Assembly: GCA_002501605.1 (NCBI GenBank) | Contig: DANW01000012.1 | Coordinates: 23,067-64,275 of the forward strand | Length of the DNA: 41,209 bases | Reading direction: 5' to 3' | Source of the DNA: Euryarchaeota archaeon UBA28 | GTDB taxonomy: Archaea > Thermoplasmatota > Poseidoniia > Poseidoniales > Thalassarchaeaceae | In this document: positions 21,927 through 30,349 of the stretch, piece after piece | Layout: each line of letters starts with the position of its first letter | How positions within the stretch are numbered: the first letter of the stretch is position 1 | Notes under the pieces: generated by a model | Seen by the model: the letters and a program-made list of their open reading frames with translations, nothing else | Told to the model about the DNA's origin: nothing | Databases searched by the model: none | Position numbers and translations under genes: made by a program

Positions 21927-22973
21927 TCACTCTGTAATTTCTATAGAGTCCCTGTGTGACTGTATATTGAGAAGCTCTTCTCCCATGTTTATCGAATAGG
22001 CACACATCCTTCTAATTGATTCAGAGACACGACCCAGAAACAATACTTCGGAAGATTCCAATTCAGAGGAAACCAAGCTAATTTCGAAATCATCCAGGGC
22101 TTTTATAGCACTAATAAGTTGTCCTTTGGCCAAATGAATCTCTGAAATTTTTCTTCTCCTTAGATTTGAAATTAAAAGCTTCATGGAGGATTTCCAGGTT
22201 TGTATTGACGAAATGGGTGCAGAGTTTATTGAAATTGGGGAGTCGTCAGACCTATTCAAGGACAGTTTGCATAGTGCATATGAGTGGTCCCCCATCCTTT
22301 CCAATGACCTGACTACTTTCCCAATCTCGGAGGCTTCCCACCTTGAGGTTCCCAGCGAGTCTTCTATACTGGCAGACTCCAGTATCTGGCCAACCTGCCT
22401 CTCCAAGAGGAGTCTTATTGCATCAACCTCTTGTTCTCTGTCATGACAATCCTCTAGGATTTCCTTGTCCCCTCCTGACAGAACATCCAATACATCTCTT
22501 ATCTGACTTGAAATCAGGAGGTACATTCTATTCAAACTGGAATAAAGTGGCATTTCTGAGGGATTGAGAAGATTAATCATCTCTATGCTGAATTCCGTCT
22601 CGGAGGATATCTCCACCCCTCTGGTGGAATTTATGAATTTCCTGAATGTTTTCCTGAGACTCCTATTGAAGCCTTTTTGAGATTTTATTTTTATTACTTG
22701 TGAGCCCGCCAGATATGAGCCAACTAAGTGGTCATAGACCATTTCATCTGGAATCTTGCTGAGGTCTAACTCAATCGATCTCCTTCTGACTAATGACGTT
22801 GCCTCGGGAACAATCCGTAGTGTACCTGAAGGTCGCCATTCAACTCTGACTTGATCCTTCGCAACGAGGCCGTGTTCACCGATCCACTTCTTTGGAAGGC
22901 TGACTATGTAAGTTGACCCCCCAGTGAGTTGAATTTTCCTAATCTCTGACTTTGGAGGCTTACCTTCTGCCAC
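21927..22973 (-). CDS. phoU: AbrB-PhoU phosphate uptake regulator
   Basis: A 348-residue archaeal PhoU variant. The N-terminus (about 9-58) is an AbrB/SpoVT swapped-hairpin DNA-binding domain with RKIQLTGGSTYIVSLPKKWI. Two PhoU-type helical repeats follow, with EQEVDAIRLLLERQVGQIL and the metal-site-like segment SLERMGDHSYALCKL, then SESIRRMCAYSINMGEELL. The domain pair suggests a transcription regulator that senses phosphate status. It is divergent from the PiT transporter, across an AT-rich 124-base gap that contains a perfect 6+1+6 palindrome, so it may repress both promoters. The start is a GTG at 22973; no early ATG exists. Confidence 0.88.
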   Translation of the reverse strand: MAEGKPPKSEIRKIQLTGGSTYIVSLPKKWIGEHGLVAKDQVRVEWRPSGTLRIVPEATSLVRRRSIELDLSKIPDEMVYDHLVGSYLAGSQVIKIKSQKGFNRSLRKTFRKFINSTRGVEISSETEFSIEMINLLNPSEMPLYSSLNRMYLLISSQIRDVLDVLSGGDKEILEDCHDREQEVDAIRLLLERQVGQILESASIEDSLGTSRWEASEIGKVVRSLERMGDHSYALCKLSLNRSDDSPISINSAPISSIQTWKSSMKLLISNLRRRKISEIHLAKGQLISAIKALDDFEISLVSSELESSEVLFLGRVSESIRRMCAYSINMGEELLNIQSHRDSIEITE

Positions 22974-23097
22974 GATTAGCGACCATTGGTATTAAATAAA
23001 TAGTTTTTTATGTAGAGCAGTAGAGCGAAAATGGGCTCAACTATATATTCAATATATTTTTTAATCAATATACTAGATATATTTCGCTTCAGTCCAT
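22974..23097. promoter_or_regulatory. AT-rich divergent promoter region with palindrome
   Basis: The gap between the PhoU regulator and the PiT transporter is far more AT-rich than its surroundings. It contains TATATT-C-AATATA, a perfect inverted repeat, at 23044-23056, and several overlapping TATA-like runs (ATTAAATAAATAG at 22991-23003 for the leftward gene, TATATTTTTTAA at 23053-23064 for the rightward gene). The palindrome overlaps the likely rightward promoter, which would suit an operator for the AbrB domain of the adjacent regulator. This is inference from position and symmetry only. Confidence 0.4.
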
Positions 23098-25275
23098 ATG
23101 GAACCGATAATGTGGCTCGTCCTGATTCTTGCAACTGCTGTTTGTGCCTATATGGCATGGAACATTGGAGCGAATGACGTAGCGAATGCGATGGGGACTT
23201 CTGTTGGTTCCAGAGCATTAACTCTGAAGCAAGCGGTGATTATTGCTGCAGTCTTCGAATTCATGGGTGCATTCTTTGCCGGAGACGCCGTTACTGACAC
23301 CGTAAGGAAAGGAATTCTCTACTTTGATACAGAGGCGGATTACTTCAATGCGGCTTTCACTAATGATTTGATGTACGGGTTCATTGCGGCTATGATGGCG
23401 GCAGCGGTTTGGATTACAATCGCAACTAGATTTGGATTGCCCGTATCTACTACACACTCAATAATTGGAGGAATTGTAGGAATCGGATTAGTCCTCGAAG
23501 TACAATATGATGCTTCTCTTATCAATTGGGAAAAGTTGACTGAAGTTGTTTTGTCTTGGGTAGCAAGTCCGTTAATGGGTGGTTTGCTTGCTTTCTTCAC
23601 ATTCTTCATTGTCCGTGCTTCGATTTTAGAAGCTCCAGATCCTATTGCAAGAAGTAGGTGGATGGCCCCACTTATGGCACTTCCAACCTTTTTTGTGCTT
23701 GGTATTGCTTTACAATTTAAGGCTCTAAAGGGCCTAATTGCTAGACTTGAAAGAGAGGGTATAGTCGCAAATAAGTATGATTGGCTACCAGTAAAAGAAA
23801 ATGGTTCATTTGACCCATTTACGCCTTACTGCCCAGCTGATGCAGATGTAATCGCCAATGAATGTTTGAATGCCATGTACGAAGGTGCTTGGATTCCTAT
23901 CAACTCAATACTCCTCGCACTAGTCATCGGCACTATCGGCTCATCGATTTTGTATTGGGTATTGAAGAATTACGAGTTCCAAGGAGAAGGATTCCACGGT
24001 GTTGAGAGGATCTTCGTTTGGTTACAAGTTATTACTGCTGCATACGTAGCATTCGCTCACGGGGCAAATGACCGATCCAATGCTATTGGGCCGATGGCTA
24101 CCGTCTACGAATTACTAAACTCAACACCAGGGGAGTTGGCTGGAAAGGTAGACGTTCCACTTTGGTTAGTATTGCTTGGTTCTGCTGGTATAGCAATAGG
24201 TGTAGTAACATGGGGTTGGAGAGTTATGGAAACTATTGGCCACAAAATTACTGATATTACTCCAACACGAGGATTCGCAGCAGAGTTTGGTGCAGCTACT
24301 ACAATTCTAGTATTCTCAATGCCATTCCTTGCGGTCCCAGTATCCACAACCCACACATTAGTCGGAGCAGTGGTTGGGGTTGGCCTAGCAGGTGGAGCCA
24401 AAAATGTAGATTTCAGAGTATTTGGAAAGATTTTCGCCTCATGGGTCGCCAGTCTTCCTGCTGCTGGATTCGGAGCAGTTGCCCTATACGTCGCTATGGG
24501 AAGTACTGCAATCAATCTAATCGTTGTATTACCGATCGCATTTGCTACGGTAGCATATGTCCTCTGGGTCACTAGAGATGATGAGGTAGTTATCGAGGAT
24601 GCGTTGGCTGATGTTGGCGGAGATGGAACAAAACAACCTACTGTATTCGAGTTGTTCCACAAACACGCAGAAGCTGTAGAAGTAACTGTTGACCACATGC
24701 TGACAGCTGTAGATAAGGCGACAAAGGGTGAAGATGCATCTGCAGAAATTCAGGCGACAATAGATGCCGAGTTGGCTGCGGACAACCTAAAGAACGCCCT
24801 AAGAGAAAAAGTCAGTTCCAGGGAATGGAAATTACTGATTGACTCTGATGAGTTCCTATTCATGCTTGGTAGACAAGATAGAATCGCAGACTATGCCCAG
24901 AATGTTGCTGAGCAACTCTCTTTCAGACCGCTCTACGATAATGATGAAGCGAGGCAAATGGTCATGGAAATGGCAGAGGCAGTCCAGAAGACGGTTGCAA
25001 TCTACGAGGACACCGTGCTCCACCTACGTGATCTAACTCTATCTGGCTACACTAAAACAGGCCGGGAAGAACTGCTGAAGTACGTCCAGGGGGTTAACCT
25101 TGCAGAACATGAGGCTGATCTCGTTGAAAGCAACGCTGCAGGATTTGTGTTCAGAACTGGCGGAGATGATGCCCTAGCTGCTGTTCACATGTATCGTGTA
25201 TTGCAGAGACTGGATGATGTAGCCAATGCCTGTGAGGAAGCGGCTAACGCATTCCTACCAATTGTTTTCAACTGA
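23098..25275 (+). CDS. pit: PiT phosphate transporter fused to PhoU-like (DUF47) domain
   Basis: Low-affinity inorganic phosphate permease with about ten membrane helices. The duplicated PiT signature is present: NIGANDVANAMGTSVGSRAL (residues 22-41) and a second copy, AHGANDRSNAIGP; both halves also carry VSTTHS/VSTTHT. The first ~500 residues are the transporter. Residues ~515-725 form a soluble helical domain (LFHKHAEAVEVTVDHMLTAV, LGRQDRIADYAQNVAEQL, VLQRLDDVANACEEAANAFL) of the PhoU/DUF47 type. In most organisms this is a separate gene next to pit. Codons are noticeably more AT-rich than those of neighbouring genes. It lies 20 bases before the TSUP gene, probably in one operon. Start ATG at 23098. 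Confidence 0.93.
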   Translation: MEPIMWLVLILATAVCAYMAWNIGANDVANAMGTSVGSRALTLKQAVIIAAVFEFMGAFFAGDAVTDTVRKGILYFDTEADYFNAAFTNDLMYGFIAAMMAAAVWITIATRFGLPVSTTHSIIGGIVGIGLVLEVQYDASLINWEKLTEVVLSWVASPLMGGLLAFFTFFIVRASILEAPDPIARSRWMAPLMALPTFFVLGIALQFKALKGLIARLEREGIVANKYDWLPVKENGSFDPFTPYCPADADVIANECLNAMYEGAWIPINSILLALVIGTIGSSILYWVLKNYEFQGEGFHGVERIFVWLQVITAAYVAFAHGANDRSNAIGPMATVYELLNSTPGELAGKVDVPLWLVLLGSAGIAIGVVTWGWRVMETIGHKITDITPTRGFAAEFGAATTILVFSMPFLAVPVSTTHTLVGAVVGVGLAGGAKNVDFRVFGKIFASWVASLPAAGFGAVALYVAMGSTAINLIVVLPIAFATVAYVLWVTRDDEVVIEDALADVGGDGTKQPTVFELFHKHAEAVEVTVDHMLTAVDKATKGEDASAEIQATIDAELAADNLKNALREKVSSREWKLLIDSDEFLFMLGRQDRIADYAQNVAEQLSFRPLYDNDEARQMVMEMAEAVQKTVAIYEDTVLHLRDLTLSGYTKTGREELLKYVQGVNLAEHEADLVESNAAGFVFRTGGDDALAAVHMYRVLQRLDDVANACEEAANAFLPIVFN

Positions 25276-25295
25276 TTCATCTTGGACTTGTAACG

Positions 25296-26024
25296 ATGGA
25301 GGAACTGATACTAGTCGCGGTTGGCGCCTTCTTGGTGGCAGCGCTGACGGTCCCAGCAGGCTTCGGCCTGTCTACCATGCTGACGCCAATGATTCTTCTG
25401 TTGATGGGTCCTCATGAGGCTGTGGCCGTCGTCGCCATTGTACATGGGGCTCACAATGCGGGGAAGTTTGCCGCGTTGAAGGAGCATGTTGATTTTCACG
25501 CCTTTCGGAAATATGGCGTCTGGTTGGTTGTCGGTGCCATTCTTGGGGCACTACTGCAAAATCAAGTCCCACAGGCACCTCTATTGGCCATCATCGGAAT
25601 CTTTCTCATCGTGTTGCCGTTACTCACCATGAGTGAGAAGTGGACGGGCTACAGGATCCCAGAAGCCAATGACAGGGTCGGAGGCTTCGGATCTGGATTC
25701 ATGGGCGGATTGTCAGGCCACCAAGGTGCGCTTCGCGCCATGTTCCTTACCCGTAGGCTGCCGGATAAGATGGCCTATGCTGCGACTGCAAGTGTCCTTG
25801 CTTTGTGCGTTGACCTTTCGAGAATTCCGGTATATCTGTTCTTTAGGTTTGATGAGATTTCCTCTCACTTGAATCTCACACTTGTTTTGGTTGCATCCGC
25901 TCTCATCGGTGTCAACGTGGGTAAACGTTGGTTGAAATCGCTGAAGTCCGAATGGATTCACAATGGTGTTATGATTGGAATCGTTGCAAGTGGCATCTTC
26001 TACATCGCTGAAGCGATTGGGTGA
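25296..26024 (+). CDS. TSUP (TauE/SafE) family membrane exporter
   Basis: An eight-helix-type membrane protein of 242 residues with the two-fold TSUP layout: VAALTVPAGFGLSTMLTPM in the first half and GFGSGFMGGLSGHQGALRAMF in the second, the glycine-rich conserved segment of the family. Members export sulfite, sulfoacetate or other small organosulfur anions, but the substrate cannot be read from sequence. It starts 20 bases after the PiT-PhoU fusion, so it is probably cotranscribed with it, which raises the possibility of phosphonate- or sulfonate-related export under phosphate control. Start ATG at 25296. Confidence 0.87.
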   Translation: MEELILVAVGAFLVAALTVPAGFGLSTMLTPMILLLMGPHEAVAVVAIVHGAHNAGKFAALKEHVDFHAFRKYGVWLVVGAILGALLQNQVPQAPLLAIIGIFLIVLPLLTMSEKWTGYRIPEANDRVGGFGSGFMGGLSGHQGALRAMFLTRRLPDKMAYAATASVLALCVDLSRIPVYLFFRFDEISSHLNLTLVLVASALIGVNVGKRWLKSLKSEWIHNGVMIGIVASGIFYIAEAIG

Positions 26025-26039
26025 ATAGAAACTTTTCAT

Positions 26040-26160
26040 TTGATTTCATCTTCAATGAAGATGCGATGATGATTGCGAAGAATAGCAGCCCTTGTGCAAC
26101 TTCCATCAGACTTGGTGCTGCATCGATACCACCCATTGGTATACAACAACTAGTTGCTCC
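26040..26160 (-). pseudogene. Possible remnant of an ABC permease C-terminus
   Basis: The AT-rich gap between the convergent TSUP and PAP2 genes, read on the minus strand, encodes IPMGGIDAAPSLMEVAQGLL followed by FFAIIIASSLKMK. A glycine-rich turn, a V/M-x-V-x-Q-G-L-L pattern and a last hydrophobic helix resemble the C-terminal end of nucleoside/lipoprotein-linked ABC permeases. No start codon or upstream coding sequence is available because the frame enters the PAP2 gene. This may be a decayed fragment or chance. Confidence 0.25.
26047..26063. repeat. Perfect 7-base-pair hairpin between convergent genes
   Basis: CATCTTC-AAT-GAAGATG forms a perfect seven-pair stem with a three-base loop, 23 bases past the TSUP stop. 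It could slow or stop transcription from either side, but no long T run follows on either strand. Confidence 0.35.
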
Positions 26161-26941
26161 AGCCTGACTCGGATGCGAGTTTGCCGGGGCCTCTCTCTTC
26201 GACCATGTCGATGACCTTGGTGAACATCCTCCAGAATACGAAAGCGACTACCAGCCCTGTGACGAGATCGAACAGGTAGTGTTGCTTCGTAGCCAGGATG
26301 CTGACACAGAGCAGTGCCCACTCGACCCAGAGGAGTACCAAGAAGGGCTTGGCGAGGCGACTCTCGTGATGGTCCCTCTGGACCCAGTGCGTGATGAGTC
26401 TGGCCAGAAGGGTGGAGTGGACGATGTGGAGGCTGGGCCATGCGTTCCATGGGTTGTCAGAGACGTGTATGAACGTGAACAGCGCCTCCTCCAGCCAGTT
26501 CGGGGGATTGGTCTCCCAGTGCGTGTCCAACTGGTCCCTGAGGTCTATCTCAGCTGGAAGGAGGAGGAAGAAAAGCACGCAGAACATCGTGGCCATGAAC
26601 AGGCCCTGGACGCCCAGTGCCAGCTCCATCCTCCCCCTGTCGTCCCTGGGGGCTAGGGCCAGTGTCACGGGGTAGAACAGGTAGAGGGCGACGTAGGGGA
26701 TGATCATCCAGTTGATCACAGGGAGGCTCCTGTCTATGGCAATCTCGGGATCCCACACTGTTTCGAGGTAGTGCGCCGCGATGTTGTTCGAGATGAAGTA
26801 GGGGGCACCTATGGAGAACATTCCGACGAAGAAGATGGAGATGAGGAATGAGAATCCCCCCAGTTCCTCCCTGCGTGACCAGATTGGCCTCCAGACGCCC
26901 TTCCAAGGTCTCAGAATCCTCAATGGCAGGCCCTCATCCAC
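26150..26941 (-). CDS. PAP2-family membrane phosphatase/phosphotransferase
   Basis: A 263-residue membrane protein with about six helices and the PAP2 catalytic blocks: PSLHIVHS (His of motif 2) and ATKQHYLFDLVTG (His and Asp of motif 3). The order and the KQHY-x2-D form resemble the inositol-phosphorylceramide synthase/AUR1-like branch. It likely works on a lipid phosphate or polyprenyl pyrophosphate at the membrane surface. The codon usage is strikingly GC-rich (many CTC, CTG and GGC codons) against AT-rich neighbours, a sign of different origin or selection. The start is the GTG at 26941; no ATG fits. It stands alone between convergent TSUP and the thiQ end. Confidence 0.8.
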   Translation of the reverse strand: MDEGLPLRILRPWKGVWRPIWSRREELGGFSFLISIFFVGMFSIGAPYFISNNIAAHYLETVWDPEIAIDRSLPVINWMIIPYVALYLFYPVTLALAPRDDRGRMELALGVQGLFMATMFCVLFFLLLPAEIDLRDQLDTHWETNPPNWLEEALFTFIHVSDNPWNAWPSLHIVHSTLLARLITHWVQRDHHESRLAKPFLVLLWVEWALLCVSILATKQHYLFDLVTGLVVAFVFWRMFTKVIDMVEERGPGKLASESGWSN

Positions 26942-26985
26942 ACAATGCCGACCATGGATGAGGTCAAGAACTGACCGATTGTTAC

Positions 26986-27576
26986 CTAATCTGACATTTC
27001 CAGAATTCTGTCAGAGAACATCTCGGCCTCTTGTTGGTTGTGAGTCACAAGGATAGCAGGGCATTTTCTTTTCTTGAGGAGCTGTCGTACATCTTTCAAC
27101 AATCTCACGGATAAGTCACTGTCTAAAGCGCTGAAGGGCTCATCCAGTAGAAGTACGTTTGGCTCAGCGAGTAGGGCTCTCGCTAGTGCCACCCTCTGGC
27201 CTTCTCCTCCCGATAGGTTCTCGACAGCTCTACCCTCGAACCCCGAGAGGCCGACTTCCTCAAGCGCTTCCTCGTGCCCTGACTTAGAGGCCAGAGAGAG
27301 GTTTCCGGAGACTGACAAGTGTGGGTACAAAACAGGCCTTTGGAAAATCAGTCCTATGCCTCTGTCCTCAGCCTCGAAATTCGTGATATCGATCTCGTTC
27401 AGCCTGATTGTTCCCGAATCCAAGGATTCTAGTCCGCAGATGCATCTCAACAGCGTAGACTTGCCACAACCAGAGGGACCCAACACAGCGAGGATCTCCC
27501 CGGGTCCGAGATGGATATCTAGATTCTTAAATAGGGTCTTGTCGAATGCCTTCGTCAGCGCTTCGCAGTCCAGCAT
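26986..27576 (-). CDS. thiQ: Thiamine ABC transporter ATPase subunit
   Basis: ATPase of the thiamine/TPP uptake system. It has Walker A GPSGCGKST, the Q-loop in FQRPVLYPHLSV, signature LSGGEGQRVALARAL, Walker B VLLLDEPFSALD and switch His in VTHNQQEA. At 196 residues it is a minimal NBD without the regulatory C-terminal domain of related Fe or sulfate importers, as expected for ThiQ. Its ATG overlaps the last base of the thiP stop codon, so translation is coupled. Substrate assignment comes from the TPP riboswitch that heads the operon. Confidence 0.88.
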   Translation of the reverse strand: MLDCEALTKAFDKTLFKNLDIHLGPGEILAVLGPSGCGKSTLLRCICGLESLDSGTIRLNEIDITNFEAEDRGIGLIFQRPVLYPHLSVSGNLSLASKSGHEEALEEVGLSGFEGRAVENLSGGEGQRVALARALLAEPNVLLLDEPFSALDSDLSVRLLKDVRQLLKKRKCPAILVTHNQQEAEMFSDRILEMSD

Positions 27577-29237
27577 CAGAACATCCCCCCGTCTCTGTTG
27601 TTACGAAATCTCTCTGCGAACATAAACAGTCCCATTGTTATCAGCATCAGAACTGTGGCCACGGCATTCGATGCCGGTGCTGACAACGGATCTTTCATCG
27701 GTTTGGCCCTCCAAGCGTCAATGAGCAAGGGCAAAGTAGTCCAGTCTGAATTCTTCGCTACGATGAAGGATGCTCCGAATTCACCCAATGACATCGCAAT
27801 GACGAATATCGAGGATATGATAATCGATCCCTTCAGGAGAGGTATCTTGATCTTGACAAATCTGGAGAATTCACCCATCCCCAGGACTCGCGCATTCTCG
27901 TCATAGGAATTGTCGAGGGACCTTATTGCAGGTAGCATTATCCTGACTACGAATGGGGTTGTGAGCATGATGTGAGCCAGTGAGGGGAGCGCCCAGAATT
28001 GGTATGCTGAGGATACGTCCAGCTTGATTATTCCAAGAAGAACTCCTAGTCCTACCATCGCCGCGCTGAGCGCGAAGGGTAGCATCGTGAAAACATCAAG
28101 AAGCCTTGCTAGATTGGGGCTTCTCTTCTCCAGATCGTTGATCGTTGTTGCCAGGGCATAGCCAAGAGGTAGTGCTACGAGGATGGTAATTGTCGCATAT
28201 CCGAGCGAGTTCAGGATTGCCTCGGACATTGGAGCGAATGAGAATGACCCATGATATGCTTGATTCCAACCATCAGTTCCCCAGCGAAATCCACCACCGC
28301 TTTCCCCCAGATCACGGATTCTGAAGGAGCCGATGACGACTGAGATCAGTGGTAGAACAGCAAAAATCAACGCTGGCACGATCACTAGCCAGCCACGTGA
28401 GTTTGGTTTGCGGACATGTTCCGGACGCGCCTGTGGGAGTATTGCTTTCCTGTCACGCTGGATCACGGAGGTCAGCCAGAGGGAGGTCAACAGAATCGTG
28501 AACTGAATCAGTGAGGCGCCCATCACGATGTCTGAAGTCGGTTCCATGTAACCTTGGATGCCAGCGGATGACGAAACCTCTGCCATCACGCTCTCCAGGG
28601 TATTGTCCCTCACTGTTATCCATCGGACCAAAGCGAACGAGGTGAACGAGAAGACGAAGGTCATGCACGCCGCCGCCACTACAGAGGGCAACAACAAAGG
28701 GACCCAGAGATTCTTGAGTCTTGAAGCTCTTGTTCTACCATGAGGCAACAAGCGCAACTGCTCTTCCAAGGCAGGATCTAGTTTAGACAGGAGAGGTTCG
28801 CAGAAACGGATGATCAAAGCCATGTTGAACCAAGCATGAGATATTATCAGTGTCCACCACCACGTATTTTCATTGGTCCTAATATCCAGTCCGTAGGGGC
28901 CCACTATAGTCAGTATTCCCATGGCGGCGATTATTGATGGTATGACGAAAGGTAATGTCAGAACTGTCCTTATCAGAGACTCGAAAGGCCATCTGTGACG
29001 ACCAAGGGACCAAGCTATCGGGAGGCTGATTATTATTGTCAAGAGAGTCGATGAGACCGCTTGGACTAGAGTGAATTCCAATACGTTCTGGGAAATATAA
29101 TTCTCGCTCAATGACTTGGTCCAGTCATACGGATTAGGGCCTGTCACAAGGATAAGTCTTTGAGTAGCTAGGCCGATTGGTATGAGGATTAGCATTGAGT
29201 AAAGCATGACCGCGAATGCGCTTGCTAGCCTTCTCAA
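27576..29237 (-). CDS. thiP: Thiamine ABC transporter permease, fused two-domain form
   Basis: Integral membrane permease with about twelve helices in two homologous halves, each with a binding-protein-dependent transport EAA-like loop (LRLLPHGRTRASRLKNLWVPLLLP at ~160-185; ENARVLGMGEFSRFVKIKIP at ~445-465). This is the ThiP/FbpB arrangement, where both halves of the channel sit in one chain. The frame extends to a GTG at 29246, but the TTG at 29237 follows the thiB stop and has AGGTGA four bases upstream, the spacing used by other genes here, so it is taken as start (553 residues). It sits between thiB and thiQ. Confidence 0.86.
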   Translation of the reverse strand: MRRLASAFAVMLYSMLILIPIGLATQRLILVTGPNPYDWTKSLSENYISQNVLEFTLVQAVSSTLLTIIISLPIAWSLGRHRWPFESLIRTVLTLPFVIPSIIAAMGILTIVGPYGLDIRTNENTWWWTLIISHAWFNMALIIRFCEPLLSKLDPALEEQLRLLPHGRTRASRLKNLWVPLLLPSVVAAACMTFVFSFTSFALVRWITVRDNTLESVMAEVSSSAGIQGYMEPTSDIVMGASLIQFTILLTSLWLTSVIQRDRKAILPQARPEHVRKPNSRGWLVIVPALIFAVLPLISVVIGSFRIRDLGESGGGFRWGTDGWNQAYHGSFSFAPMSEAILNSLGYATITILVALPLGYALATTINDLEKRSPNLARLLDVFTMLPFALSAAMVGLGVLLGIIKLDVSSAYQFWALPSLAHIMLTTPFVVRIMLPAIRSLDNSYDENARVLGMGEFSRFVKIKIPLLKGSIIISSIFVIAMSLGEFGASFIVAKNSDWTTLPLLIDAWRAKPMKDPLSAPASNAVATVLMLITMGLFMFAERFRNNRDGGMF

Positions 29238-29238
29238 A

Positions 29239-30348
29239 TCATTCACCTGAAGTCATGGCAGAGTTCCATTCCTCAAGCCATAACTCAATATTCTCCGATA
29301 TCTCATTCATAGAAATTTGAGATGGCTGTTGAGGGATAACTGAGTTGAGCAGATATCCATTTTCCTCAGGTAAATCCTGCCCCTCTAGGACTGAATACAT
29401 CAGATTCTCCGTTGGCATCAGAGAGTTTACGTCTGGTGAAATTAGGTAATTTATGAATTCGCTGGCGGTCTCAATGTTTCCTCCATTCACGGCAGCGGCA
29501 TATTCTACCTGCAAGAAGGATGTTTTCGGGAGATCCAGGGAGGCTGACTTCGTCCAATTTTCATTGTACCATGATTCAACTCCCGGAGAGTGGCAGTACG
29601 AGACAGTGATGTGTGCATCCCCAATGTACCCCTCGGTCCATTCCCCGTATCCTCCCGTGTAGTGGGTCTCATAGGCCTCGGACCATCCTGATGTGATTAT
29701 GACGTCATTGTTTTTCATTGCGGTCCACCAGTTGGAGAATTCGTCATTGCCATCCTCCCAGTCAAAGTAATCGAGTGTTGCTAGCATGAAAGCCCTTCCC
29801 GGGCTACTTGTTACTGGCGAGGGGAGAGCTACTTTGCCCCTCCATTCCTCCTCGGTAAGATTCCAGAGGGAAGTTGGGACCGTCAAATTCTCGCCGTCGA
29901 CTTGATCTGTGTCGTAGTTGAGGCATACGTAGCCCATATCAAACGGCGTTGCGAGGGGCCCGGAATAGGGCCCGAGGGCGTCACTTCTGATGCCAACTTG
30001 ATTCACATCGCTTTCAGCTAGAAGGTCGAATTCGATGGCGGTTCCGAGAAAGTTATTGTCCATACCAATGGCCAAATCCACGTCTTCTCTTCCCTGGTGT
30101 TGGATCAGATAGTCAAGGATAGACCCAGCATCATTGAGCTTCAGAATAGTGACGCTAATTCCCGTCTCATTTTCAAATTCCTCTATCACCTCATCAGTGA
30201 GCGCGTATACGTCATATGTCACTATAACGAGCTCCCTGTCATTCTCTGTATCGCCAACACATCCCGAGAGGGGGATCGTAAGCAGTAGTATCACGATGAC
30301 CATGTTAGTTGTTTTCGGGCTTTTTTCGTATTTGTTTGTATTTCTCAT
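29239..30348 (-). CDS. thiB: Thiamine-binding lipoprotein of ABC transporter
   Basis: Extracellular solute-binding protein anchored by a lipid. A signal sequence leads to a lipobox, LLTIPLSGC, with Cys30 as the modified residue. The mature part starts ELVIVTYDVYALTDEVIEEF, the family 1 binding-protein opening, and has TPFDMGYVCLNYD and SPGRAFMLATLDYF in the ThiB/iron-binding style. The start ATG at 30348 has a perfect GGAGG Shine-Dalgarno and directly follows the TPP riboswitch; a longer frame to 30396 would run through the riboswitch and is rejected (369 residues). It is the first gene of thiB-thiP-thiQ. Confidence 0.9.
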   Translation of the reverse strand: MRNTNKYEKSPKTTNMVIVILLLTIPLSGCVGDTENDRELVIVTYDVYALTDEVIEEFENETGISVTILKLNDAGSILDYLIQHQGREDVDLAIGMDNNFLGTAIEFDLLAESDVNQVGIRSDALGPYSGPLATPFDMGYVCLNYDTDQVDGENLTVPTSLWNLTEEEWRGKVALPSPVTSSPGRAFMLATLDYFDWEDGNDEFSNWWTAMKNNDVIITSGWSEAYETHYTGGYGEWTEGYIGDAHITVSYCHSPGVESWYNENWTKSASLDLPKTSFLQVEYAAAVNGGNIETASEFINYLISPDVNSLMPTENLMYSVLEGQDLPEENGYLLNSVIPQQPSQISMNEISENIELWLEEWNSAMTSGE

Positions 30349-30349
30349 T

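Noticed and set aside
26047..26063. Intrinsic terminator at the hairpin
   Set aside because: The stem is perfect but no T tract follows on either strand, so only a hairpin repeat is claimed.
26106..26656. Alternative frames across the PAP2 gene
   Set aside because: They are shadows of a GC-rich gene whose own frame carries the PAP2 motifs and membrane helices.
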